This document shows positions 9,143 through 16,526 of a stretch of 64,000 nt of DNA, piece by piece. The position numbers were made by a program, and so were the translations under genes. The DNA is taken from assembly GCA_050261515.1 (NCBI GenBank), contig JBLNDJ010000023.1, positions 1 to 64,000 of the forward strand. The letters are read 5' to 3'. The notes under the pieces are model-generated. The model did not search any database. It had not been told where the DNA came from and was given only the letters and a program-made list of their open reading frames with translations. This stretch comes from JBLNDJ01 sp050261515 (lineage in GTDB: Bacteria > Acidobacteriota > Terriglobia > Bryobacterales > Bryobacteraceae). Positions within the stretch are counted from its first letter, which is position 1. Each line of letters begins with the position of its first letter.

Positions 9143-9865
9143 ATGGACGACCTGGTTTCAATCGAGAGCGTCACGCGGCGGTTCCCCATGGACCACCAGT
9201 TCGTGCGGGCACTCGACAACGTATCGCTCGCCATCGGCGCGGGCGAGTTCGTGGCCGTCTCGGGCCCGAGCGGGAGCGGGAAATCCACGCTGCTGCACCT
9301 GGTTGGCTGCATCGACCGGCCGGATGAAGGAACCATCCGCATCGCGGGCGAATGCGCCACCGCGCTCGGCCCCGCGAGGCTCTCCGAACTGCGGCGCCGA
9401 AGAATCGGCTTCGTATTCCAGACCTTCAACCTGATTCCCGTCTTCACGGCGTTCGAGAACGTGGAGTACCCGCTGCTGCTCGAGCGCATGCCCGCGGCCG
9501 AGCGCCGCCGCCGCGCCGCCGAGGCGGTCGAAAGCGTCGGCCTCACCGAACGCGCGCGGCACCGTCCCGACCTGCTCTCGGGCGGCGAGCGGCAGCGCGT
9601 CGCGGTCGCGCGCGCGATCGTGCACCGGCCCGCGCTTGTGCTCGCGGACGAGCCGACCGCGAACCTCGACACCGCCAATGCCGAACAGCTTCTGGACCTG
9701 ATGCGCGGCCTCAACCGCCAACTCGGCGTCACTTTCCTGTTCGCGACGCACGACCAGCGCCTGCTCGACCGCGCCGGCCGCGTCATCCGCCTCTGCGACG
9801 GCCGCGTCGTCGAAGATTCCACCACGGAGAACCACCATGCGCACCTTCATGCAGCTCGCCTTTAG
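9143..9865 (+). CDS. ABC transporter ATP-binding protein, LolD/MacB type
   Basis: A 240-residue ATPase of the LolD/MacB/FtsE group, which energises mechanotransmission by FtsX-type permeases rather than transport across the inner membrane. Walker A is GPSGSGKST, the Q-loop is FVFQTFNLIPVFTAFENVEYP (NLIP is usual in this group), the signature LSGGERQRVAVARAI, Walker B ALVLADEPTANLD and the H-loop ATHDQRLLD. The last residues overlap the start of the permease by 29 bases. It is the first gene of a six-gene plus-strand operon that also encodes a permease, a LolA-like carrier, a barrel protein and a two-component system. A TACTCT box 6 bases before the ATG suggests leaderless expression. Confidence 0.93.
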   Translation: MDDLVSIESVTRRFPMDHQFVRALDNVSLAIGAGEFVAVSGPSGSGKSTLLHLVGCIDRPDEGTIRIAGECATALGPARLSELRRRRIGFVFQTFNLIPVFTAFENVEYPLLLERMPAAERRRRAAEAVESVGLTERARHRPDLLSGGERQRVAVARAIVHRPALVLADEPTANLDTANAEQLLDLMRGLNRQLGVTFLFATHDQRLLDRAGRVIRLCDGRVVEDSTTENHHAHLHAARL

Positions 9866-11051
9866 AAACGTCTTCCGCAACCGCCGCCGCACGCTGATGA
9901 CGCTCCTCGTTGTCGCGGGCGGCATCTCCGCGCTGCTGCTCGCGGGCGGATTCTTCTCCTATATGTTCTGGGGCTTCCGCGAATCGACCATCCACAATGG
10001 CCTCGGGCACCTGCAGATCTACCACGCCGACTACTTCGATAAGGAAGAGGCGCACGTGCTCGACAACGGCCTCGAGAACTACGAAGCGATCGAAGCATCG
10101 GCCGCGGCGCTCCCGCACGTGAAGGGCATGGCGCCGCGCATCGAGTTCTTCGGCATGGTGTCGAACGGGATGAAGTCCGGCACCTACATGGCGACCGCGC
10201 TGCTGCCCGCCGCCGAAAAGAAGATGGGCTTCACGCCGCGGATCCTCGATGGCCGCGCGCTCAATCAGGACGCCGCGGCGAACGAGGTGCTCATCGGTGC
10301 GGGCCTCGCGAAATCGATGAACGTCAAGCCGGGCGGCGGGCTCACGCTGCTCGCCGTCACGGCCGACGGTGCGCTGAACGGCATCGACGTCGAGGTGGCG
10401 GGCATCTACACCACGCGCGTGAAGGCGCTCGACGACCGCGTGATCCAGCTCACGCTGCCCGCCGCGCAGCGCCTGCTTCAGACCAGCCGCGTGACCAAGC
10501 TCGTCGTCGGCCTGGACGACACGGACAACACGCCCGCCGTCCGGGCGGCGCTGGCCGCGCGGCGGCGCGATGTCGCGATCCGCGACTGGCGGCAGCTCTC
10601 TCCGGAGTACGGCCAGATCATTCTGCTGTTCGGCGGCATCTTCGTGTTCATGAGCGTGATCGTGTTCTTCATGGTGGTGATGTCGACCGCGAACACCATG
10701 ATGATGTCGGTGTTCGAGCGCACGCGCGAGATCGGCACCATGCTCGCGATGGGCACGCCGCGCGGGTGGGTGCTCGCGCTGCTGGTGGCAGAAGGCGCCG
10801 CGACCGGCGTGCTCGGCGCTATAGCCGGCGTGCTCGCCGGCAGCGGTCTCGCGGTTCTGCTGAACCATGCGGGCCTCCAGATGCCGGCGCCGCCGGGACA
10901 AACCGACGGCTTCCCATTCCACGTGCATCACGTTCCGGCGCTCATGGCCGGCGCATCGGCGCTCGCCGTGCTCACGCTGGCGGCGGCTTCGATTCCACCC
11001 GCGCTGCACGCTTCGCGGCTCAAGATTGTCCAGGCTCTGGGGGCGCTATGA
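9837..11051 (+). CDS. FtsX-type ABC permease (LolC/E-like)
   Basis: A 404-residue permease with four predicted transmembrane segments: one N-terminal helix after FRNVFRNRRRTLMTLLVVAGG, a periplasmic domain of about 230 residues, and three C-terminal helices including the FtsX core FERTREIGTMLAMGTPRGWVL. This layout is that of LolC/LolE and related extraction permeases. The gene overlaps the ATPase start-to-end by 29 bases and ends in ATGA shared with the LolA-like gene. Paired with the ATPase and a LolA-like carrier, it probably lifts a lipid or lipoprotein out of the inner membrane. A single permease implies a homodimer. Substrate is inference. Confidence 0.9.
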   Translation: MRTFMQLAFRNVFRNRRRTLMTLLVVAGGISALLLAGGFFSYMFWGFRESTIHNGLGHLQIYHADYFDKEEAHVLDNGLENYEAIEASAAALPHVKGMAPRIEFFGMVSNGMKSGTYMATALLPAAEKKMGFTPRILDGRALNQDAAANEVLIGAGLAKSMNVKPGGGLTLLAVTADGALNGIDVEVAGIYTTRVKALDDRVIQLTLPAAQRLLQTSRVTKLVVGLDDTDNTPAVRAALAARRRDVAIRDWRQLSPEYGQIILLFGGIFVFMSVIVFFMVVMSTANTMMMSVFERTREIGTMLAMGTPRGWVLALLVAEGAATGVLGAIAGVLAGSGLAVLLNHAGLQMPAPPGQTDGFPFHVHHVPALMAGASALAVLTLAAASIPPALHASRLKIVQALGAL

Positions 11052-11755
11052 CCGGGCTCATCCTCGGTGTTCTGCTGGCGGTTCCCGCGCCCGACACGGA
11101 CGCGCTCATGAAGCAGTTCGACTCGGTCCGCAACGGGTGGGAGTCGTTCGTCGTGCGCGTCAGCATACGCAACTTCGAAAACGGCAAGCAGGACGAGCAA
11201 CACCTGTTCGACGTCTACCAGAAGGGCGCCGAAAAGACCTATGTCGAGTTTCTGAGCCCGCGCGAGAAGGGCCGCCACCTGCTCATGCTCGGCGACGACA
11301 TGTGGATCTACCTGCCGGATACGAGCCGGCCCATCCGCATCACGCCGCTCGAACGGCTCTCGGGCAACGCGTCGAACGGAGACGTGGCGCGCACGAGCTA
11401 CCGCCTCGATTACGAAGCCGTCTTCCTCCGCACCGAGCCGGTGGATGGAACCGATTGCCACCTGCTCGAATTGACCGCGCGGCGCAAGGGCTCGACCTAC
11501 CGCAAAATCCACCTGTGGCTGCGGGCGCGCGACGGCCGGCCCGTGAAGGCGGACTTCTTCGTCGCCTCGGGCAAGCAGCTCAAATCGGCCACCTACGACA
11601 AGTATCAGGAGACCGGCGGGCGCGTGCTGCTGCGCCAGATCACCATCTATGACCAGGTGCGCAAAGGCTCACGCTCGGTGATGGAGTACCTCGACTTCAC
11701 GCCGCGCGCGCTGCCCGACCGCATCTTCCACCAGGGGCGCTCGGAGAGGTACTGA
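11048..11755 (+). CDS. LolA-like outer-membrane lipoprotein-sorting protein
   Basis: A 235-residue exported protein of the outer membrane lipoprotein-sorting (LolA-like, TP0789-type) group. A short signal peptide is seen (TGLILGVLLAVPAPD). The body has repeated beta strands typical of the LolA half-barrel, including VYQKGAEKTYVEFLSPREKGRHLL and DDMWIYLPDTSRPIRITPLERLSG, the latter a recurrent motif of this family. The ATG at 11048 was chosen because it overlaps the permease stop as ATGA. Genes of this family often sit next to FtsX-type permeases, as here. By analogy with LolA it would carry a lipidated or lipid ligand across the periplasm. The outer-membrane barrel gene follows after one base. 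Confidence 0.85.
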   Translation: MTGLILGVLLAVPAPDTDALMKQFDSVRNGWESFVVRVSIRNFENGKQDEQHLFDVYQKGAEKTYVEFLSPREKGRHLLMLGDDMWIYLPDTSRPIRITPLERLSGNASNGDVARTSYRLDYEAVFLRTEPVDGTDCHLLELTARRKGSTYRKIHLWLRARDGRPVKADFFVASGKQLKSATYDKYQETGGRVLLRQITIYDQVRKGSRSVMEYLDFTPRALPDRIFHQGRSERY

Positions 11756-11756
11756 G

Positions 11757-12713
11757 ATGCGCGCCGCCGTCCTGCTCGTTTTCGCCTGCGCGCTCGCCGC
11801 GGCACAGGACAACGGCGGCGGCGACACGCGCTTCTCGCTCGCGATCGGCGACGAGTTTTCGGCCTCCCGGGACGAGGCGGGCAATCTCGCGCTCATCGGG
11901 TCGTCGTTCCTTTACCGGCACGAGGACCGCTGGCGCGTCTCGACGAGCATCGCGGGCGTGATGCGCTCGAGCCAGGACACACACGCGCAGTTCCGCATTC
12001 GCGAAGCCTACGCGGGCGTCACGCTGGGCGACTTCGACTTCACCGCCGGCCGGCGCATTCTGCGCTGGGGCACCGGCTACGCCTTCACGCCGACCGGCGT
12101 GCTCGATCCGCCGCGCAACGCGGCCGATCCGACCGACAGGCTCGGGCTGAACGAGGGCCGCGAGATGGTTTCGACCGATTGGATTCACGGCCGCCACGCC
12201 GTCACGGCGGGCCTGGCAGGCGGTGAGCGAATGACCACGGCTGTGCGGTACAACACGCTCATCGCGGGCTTCGATTCGGCCGTGATTTACGCGCACGACC
12301 GCGGGCTGCGCGATTTCTGGGGCGCCAACTTCACGCGCGTGTTCGGCGAGGCGCTCGAGATCCACGGCGAGATCGCGCACCGCGACAACACGGCTGTGCT
12401 CATCGGAGGCAAGTACATGCTGCCCGGTTCGATCGGCACGATCGCGGAGTTCTACTCGCCCGGGGACCCGCGCGCGGGCCGCTTCGCGTTCTTCTCTGCC
12501 GGCAAGTCGCGGCTGCGCGAACTGCCCGGGTGGAAGCAGTGGGATGTCGTCTTCTCGATGGTCGCGAACACCCGCGACCGCAGCCGCATTCTGATTCTCG
12601 ACGTGACCCGCCGGATCGGCGATCACTTCACGGCGACGCTGCGGGCGCAGGCGCCGCATGGTATGATCCCCTACGCCGCGCAGATCTCGACAGGGCTATG
12701 GTACCGGCTATGA
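11757..12713 (+). CDS. Predicted outer-membrane beta-barrel protein
   Basis: A 318-residue protein with a Sec signal peptide (RAAVLLVFACALAAAQ) and then alternating hydrophobic/polar strands with frequent aromatic residues, such as FRIREAYAGVTLGDFDFTAGR and ILRWGTGYAFTPTGVLDPPRN. It ends in an aromatic-rich strand (STGLWYRL) as outer-membrane barrels do. I do not recognise a named family with certainty; it resembles DUF1302-like or alginate-porin-like barrels that follow LolA-like carriers. Its position, one base after the LolA-like gene and coupled by ATGA to a histidine kinase, suggests that it is the outer-membrane end of the same export route. Confidence 0.75.
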   Translation: MRAAVLLVFACALAAAQDNGGGDTRFSLAIGDEFSASRDEAGNLALIGSSFLYRHEDRWRVSTSIAGVMRSSQDTHAQFRIREAYAGVTLGDFDFTAGRRILRWGTGYAFTPTGVLDPPRNAADPTDRLGLNEGREMVSTDWIHGRHAVTAGLAGGERMTTAVRYNTLIAGFDSAVIYAHDRGLRDFWGANFTRVFGEALEIHGEIAHRDNTAVLIGGKYMLPGSIGTIAEFYSPGDPRAGRFAFFSAGKSRLRELPGWKQWDVVFSMVANTRDRSRILILDVTRRIGDHFTATLRAQAPHGMIPYAAQISTGLWYRL

Positions 12714-13732
12714 AGAAGCTCTTGTGCTTTCACAAGTACTGGCAGTTGCTTGTGGCGGTCAACTTCGCCGCGGCAATTGTGGCGATGCTGGTGAACGTCC
12801 TGTTCGGCTCCGTGCACTCGCTTGCGGAGGCCCGCACCACGTTCGTGGAGTGCGTGATCTACTCGTTCTGCATCGGCACGCTGGCCGGCGTGTCCCTGCC
12901 GCCGCTGGGCCTGCACTCGTCGCAGCGCTCGCTGGCGTTCAAGCTGGTGGCGGTAGGCGGCATCCTCGTGCTCGCGACGGTGGTCGGGTGCGCGATCGCC
13001 GACGTTCTGATCGTGCTGGCGGGTCTCGAATCGGCGGCCACGGTCACGCAGAGATTCCTGCCCCTGGTGCGGATGAGCGTTCTGATCGCTTTGGCCGCGG
13101 GCTTCGGCATCTTTCTCTACGAATCCATGAAGTCCCGCGTGGAGCGCGCAAAACAGCTTGCGACCGAGGCGCAGCTTTCTTCGCTCGAGTCGCGGGTACA
13201 CCCGCACTTCCTGTTTAACACGCTGAACTCGATCGCCTCGCTGATTCACGACGACCCGCGGAAGGCCGAGGAGATCGTGGGACGGCTGGCCGCGCTGCTG
13301 CGGTTTTCGCTCGACGCCAACCAGTCGAGCCTCGTGCCGCTCGAGCGGGAGATCAAGATCGTCCGCGATTACCTGGAGATAGAGAAGGCGCGGTTCGGCG
13401 AGCGGCTGCGCTACTCGATCGACGTTCCGCGCGAGTTGGAGTCAACCGGGGTGCCCCCGCTCGGGATCGAATCGCTCGTAGAAAATAGCGTGAAGCACGT
13501 GATCGCGAAACGGCGCGAGGGCGGCGAGGTGCGCGTTTCGGCGCGCCCGGCAGCGGGCGGCGGAGTCGAGATCGAGGTGGCCGATAGCGGACCGGGCTTT
13601 GCGCTCGCATCGGCGCCGCCGGGACACGGAATCGACAACCTGAAGGCGAGGCTCGACGCTCTGTACGACGGCCGCGCGAAATTCGAAGCCGCGGGCCCGA
13701 TAGTGCGCCTGCTGATTCCCGAGGAGGCCTGA
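12710..13732 (+). CDS. LytS-type sensor histidine kinase
   Basis: A 340-residue histidine kinase of the LytS/YehU family (His_kinase plus HATPase_c). Four hydrophobic segments lie at about residues 12-34, 46-66, 76-106 and 120-138. The phosphoacceptor block is RVHPHFLFNTLNSIASL (His166 in PHFLFN), the N-box ESLVENSVKHVI, and the G-boxes VADSGPGF and GHGIDNLKARLDALY. ATG 12710 overlaps the barrel gene's stop as ATGA; an earlier in-frame start would lie wholly inside that gene and give a non-matching basic N-terminus. The response regulator starts at the stop codon. No extracytoplasmic sensor domain is present, so it may sense membrane state. Confidence 0.93.
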   Translation: MKKLLCFHKYWQLLVAVNFAAAIVAMLVNVLFGSVHSLAEARTTFVECVIYSFCIGTLAGVSLPPLGLHSSQRSLAFKLVAVGGILVLATVVGCAIADVLIVLAGLESAATVTQRFLPLVRMSVLIALAAGFGIFLYESMKSRVERAKQLATEAQLSSLESRVHPHFLFNTLNSIASLIHDDPRKAEEIVGRLAALLRFSLDANQSSLVPLEREIKIVRDYLEIEKARFGERLRYSIDVPRELESTGVPPLGIESLVENSVKHVIAKRREGGEVRVSARPAAGGGVEIEVADSGPGFALASAPPGHGIDNLKARLDALYDGRAKFEAAGPIVRLLIPEEA

Positions 13733-14487
13733 TGTTCCGCGCGTACCTGGTGGACGACGAAGGGCTCGCCGTCAAGCGGCTGGCGCGGCTGCTCCAGGAG
13801 ACCGGCCGCTTCGAGATCGCGGGGAGCACGACCGATCCCGAGGCCGCACTCGAGTTTCTGTTCTGCGCAGGGGATATCGACGTGGTGTTCCTCGATATCC
13901 AGATGCCCGTCATGAACGGGTTCGAACTGCTGGCCGCGCTGCCGCACCAGCCCGCCGTGATCTTCACGACGGCGTACGACCAGTACGCGCTCAAGGCGTT
14001 CGAGGTGAACTCGATCGACTACCTGCTCAAGCCCGTGGAGCGCGAGCAGCTCGACCGCGTGATCCGCAAGCTCGAGCGGCTGGGGCCGCGCGAGCAGCCC
14101 GACTTGCGCGCGCTGCTCGGCGAGCTTGCGAAGTCGCTCCAGACCGGTGCGGCGCCGGAGCGCATCGCTACGCGCACGGGCGATCGGATTCAGTTCATCG
14201 ACCTGGCGCGCGTCACGCACTTTTTCGCGCAGGACAAGCTGACCTACGCGGCGGCGGGCGGAAAGAATTACTGCGTGGACTACACCATTGCCGAGCTGGA
14301 GCAGAAGCTGGCGCAGCGGCGCTTCGTGCGGATCCACCGGGCGACGCTCGTCAACGTGGACTGGGTCCGCGAGATGGATTCGTGGTTTGCGGGCGGTGTG
14401 CTGGTGCGGCTCAACGACGAGAAGCGGACCGAGTTGCAGGTGGCCCGGGACCGGCTGCGGGCGTTGAAGGAGAAGCTGGCGCTCTAG
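13732..14487 (+). CDS. LytTR-family response regulator
   Basis: A 251-residue response regulator with an N-terminal receiver domain (acidic pocket around Asp8-Asp9, phosphoacceptor Asp55 in VVFLDIQMPVMNG, Lys in DYLLKPVE) and a C-terminal LytTR DNA-binding domain (about residues 145-251, with FVRIHRATLVNVDWV). It is the cognate partner of the LytS-type kinase, whose stop codon overlaps its start (TGATG). LytTR proteins bind paired imperfect direct repeats; no such pair was recognised upstream of 9143, but an autoregulatory role for the whole six-gene operon is likely from gene order. Confidence 0.94.
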   Translation: MFRAYLVDDEGLAVKRLARLLQETGRFEIAGSTTDPEAALEFLFCAGDIDVVFLDIQMPVMNGFELLAALPHQPAVIFTTAYDQYALKAFEVNSIDYLLKPVEREQLDRVIRKLERLGPREQPDLRALLGELAKSLQTGAAPERIATRTGDRIQFIDLARVTHFFAQDKLTYAAAGGKNYCVDYTIAELEQKLAQRRFVRIHRATLVNVDWVREMDSWFAGGVLVRLNDEKRTELQVARDRLRALKEKLAL

Positions 14488-14513
14488 CTCCCGGCCCCGG
14501 GCGGCCCAGTCCG

Positions 14514-14858
14514 TTAAATCGACAGCAGACGCGTAAAGAAGGAGCGGTAGCGCTGCAGGGCAACCCGCAAGTCCTCCGTGGAAACGCTATCGCCCCGGTC
14601 CCACTGGTGTTCCAGATTGTTGCGCTCCTCGCCGAACATATCTGTCATCCGGTTCATCACGCTTGCCACGAGATTGTCCGCTTCCTGCACGGCCTTGCGG
14701 GGCTCGTCCACAAACGCGGCTTGAATCGCGTCCCACCGGGACCGCAGACCTGCGGCCTCCTGCTCCTGAAATAGCGCGCCCGGCTTCTCCGCTGCCACGG
14801 CGGCGCCCCGTGCCGTATACTCCATGTCCGGGTTACGGATTTCCCGATCGTCCATCAC
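14514..14858 (-). CDS. Small hypothetical protein, soluble paralogue of the upstream gene product
   Basis: A 114-residue protein with no recognised family. Its middle and end (SRWDAIQAAFVDEPRKAVQE, ADNLVASVMNRMTDMFGEE, STEDLRVALQRYRSFFTRLL) match, position for position, the C-terminal half of the product encoded just upstream. The two therefore share a domain that I would call RW-x-A-QA-FVD-x-P. It lacks the upstream protein's transmembrane helix. Translation starts at GTG 14858 or the adjacent ATG 14855; GAGGAGGT lies 6 bases before the GTG. The start overlaps the upstream gene's stop, so the pair is translationally coupled. Confidence 0.75.
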   Translation of the reverse strand: MMDDREIRNPDMEYTARGAAVAAEKPGALFQEQEAAGLRSRWDAIQAAFVDEPRKAVQEADNLVASVMNRMTDMFGEERNNLEHQWDRGDSVSTEDLRVALQRYRSFFTRLLSI

Positions 14859-15421
14859 GGCTGTACCTCCTCGGATCTTCCGGCCACACGCACGCGCTCG
14901 CCAAGCAAATCCTCGAAAAGCGCGCGGTAATGGACCGTTGCCTTTCTCATGTCCTCTGTATTTGCCCCGCCATCGCGCTGACGTAGAGCGATGGCGTGAG
15001 CGGAGCGATAGTTTTGAACAAGGTGCGGGTGATCGACGGAAACGTCCGCCGCACGCCGCTCGAAGTCGCCGACGGGGTACCCGCGCTCGCGCATGACCTC
15101 GGCGACGAGTTGATCCGCTTGTTCGATCGCCCCGCCTGGGTCATCCACGAACCGCGCCTGCACCGCGCGCCAACGTTCCGCGTATTGAGCGCGAATCTCA
15201 CGGGGTAGAGCGCGAATTTCGAGCGCTTGCACGCGTTGCTCGCGCCTTTCCAATTCCGTTTCGGCGGCGGTGCGTCCGCGCGCGCTCACCTCCCGTTCGT
15301 ACTCGGGTCCGAAGCGCCGCCTCAGGTCTGTTGTGCGGTTTCGTTGCTGCGCGAACCAGACTGCCGCTCCGATGATGATCACAATGGCGATCGCAACGAC
15401 GATCCACCACCAGGCAACCAT
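14855..15421 (-). CDS. Single-pass membrane protein with charged helical domain
   Basis: A 188-residue protein with one N-terminal transmembrane helix (VAWWWIVVAIAIVIIIGAAV), then a highly charged, probably coiled-coil stretch (about residues 30-70) and a C-terminal domain shared with the downstream gene (ERWRAVQARFVDDPGGAIEQ, ADQLVAEVMRERGYPVGDFE, NTEDMRKATVHYRALFEDLL). Proteins of this shape occur in Acidobacteria and actinomycetes as uncharacterised membrane proteins. The ribosome-binding site GGGAGG is partly enclosed in an 8-base-pair hairpin just upstream of the ATG, suggesting translational control. Function unknown. Confidence 0.75.
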   Translation of the reverse strand: MVAWWWIVVAIAIVIIIGAAVWFAQQRNRTTDLRRRFGPEYEREVSARGRTAAETELERREQRVQALEIRALPREIRAQYAERWRAVQARFVDDPGGAIEQADQLVAEVMRERGYPVGDFERRAADVSVDHPHLVQNYRSAHAIALRQRDGGANTEDMRKATVHYRALFEDLLGERVRVAGRSEEVQP

Positions 15422-15423
15422 TG

Positions 15424-15446
15424 CATTTCCTCCCTTGAAGGAAATG
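15424..15446 (-). promoter_or_regulatory. Hairpin covering the ribosome-binding site
   Basis: In the mRNA of the 188-residue membrane protein, CAUUUCCU and AGGAAAUG form a perfect 8-base-pair stem with a 7-base loop UCAAGGG. The Shine-Dalgarno GGGAGGA spans the loop and the 3' arm, and the start codon follows two bases after the stem. Such a structure can restrict ribosome access, for example as a thermosensor or protein-binding site. Confidence 0.45.
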
Positions 15447-15531
15447 GTGCAGTCTGGATGCCAAAGACTTAAGTCGCAGACACCACGGCCACAAACCGGC
15501 CTGCGCGGCTGTGTAAAAAAGTCGGGCTGGG

Positions 15532-16515
15532 TTACTTCTTCAGATTGCCGGCGATTGCGTCCGCGATTTTCTTGCCGTGGAAACGTCCGTTCTCGATGAA
15601 CACTTCATTGGTGTGCATGCCGGCGACAACAACTCCGGCGAGGTAGATTCCGTTGCGGCTGCTTTCGAGCGTGCCGGGGTCCGTATAGGGGCGCCCGGTG
15701 CCGGGGTCGAAGGTGATGCCATGCGCGGCGAGGAACTCGGTGTCGGGGTGATAGCCGATCATGGCGAAGACGAAATCGTTCTTCAGCGTGATTTCGCCTT
15801 CGGGAGTCGCGACGCGGATCGAACCGGGGAGAACTTCGAGCAGGCGCGAGTGAAAGTGCGCCTTTATCTCGCCGGCCTTGATGCGGTTCTCGATATTCGG
15901 CTTGATCCAGTATTTCACGTGATCGTGAATACCTGCCCCGCGGTGGATGAGGGTGACACGCGCGCCGGTCCAGTAAAGCTCGAGCGCGGCGATGGCGGCG
16001 GAGTTCTTCGCTCCGATCACGGCAACGTCGGTATCGTAATACGGGTGCGCTTCCTTGTAGTAGTAGATAACCTTCTCCAGGTACTCCCCGGGGACGCCGA
16101 GGCGGTTGGGCAGGTCGTAGTAGCCGGTGGCAAAGATGGCTTTCCTGGCCGGGTAGGTGCGCGGGCAGCCGAGGCGGTCCACGGTCCGGACGGCGAAGGC
16201 GCCGTTCTCGCCTTCGATGCGATCGACGCGCTCGTACTGACGTACGTCGAGCCCGTAGTGTTCGGCCACCCGGCGGTAATACTTGAGCGCTTCGGTGCGC
16301 GTGGGCTTCTCGCGGATCGCCGTCATCGGGATATCGCCGATCTCGAGCAGCTCGGGCGTTGTGAAAAACGTCATGTGCGTGGGGTAGTTGTAGATGGAGT
16401 TGAGCAGGCAGCCTTTGTCGAAGATGACGGCGTTGAGGCCGCGCTGCTTCAACTCGATCGCGCAGGCGAGGCCGGTTGGACCCGCTCCCACGATGGCGAC
16501 GTCGAAATGCTCCAC
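15532..16515 (-). CDS. ypdA: YpdA-family putative bacillithiol disulfide reductase
   Basis: A 327-residue FAD-dependent pyridine nucleotide-disulfide oxidoreductase. It shows the FAD loop VAIVGAGPTGLACAIELKQR, the family signature YPTHMTFFTTPELLEIGDIP, ATGYYDLPNRLGVPGE, the NADPH loop VAVIGAKNSAAIAALEL, and a C-terminal GIYLAGVVVAGMHTNEVFIENGR region. YpdA reduces oxidised bacillithiol in Firmicutes, and homologues are found in other bacillithiol producers. No CxxC redox motif like that of thioredoxin reductase is present, as expected for YpdA. A GTG start preceded by GGGAGG was chosen. It lies 11 bases after alaS on the same strand and may be cotranscribed. Confidence 0.88.
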   Translation of the reverse strand: MEHFDVAIVGAGPTGLACAIELKQRGLNAVIFDKGCLLNSIYNYPTHMTFFTTPELLEIGDIPMTAIREKPTRTEALKYYRRVAEHYGLDVRQYERVDRIEGENGAFAVRTVDRLGCPRTYPARKAIFATGYYDLPNRLGVPGEYLEKVIYYYKEAHPYYDTDVAVIGAKNSAAIAALELYWTGARVTLIHRGAGIHDHVKYWIKPNIENRIKAGEIKAHFHSRLLEVLPGSIRVATPEGEITLKNDFVFAMIGYHPDTEFLAAHGITFDPGTGRPYTDPGTLESSRNGIYLAGVVVAGMHTNEVFIENGRFHGKKIADAIAGNLKK

Positions 16516-16526
16516 GGACGCCTCCC

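Noticed and set aside
11048..11100. LolA-like gene start at an in-frame ATG at 10766
   Set aside because: That start lies inside the permease gene and yields a basic, family-foreign N-terminus; ATG 11048 overlaps the permease stop and begins with a signal peptide.
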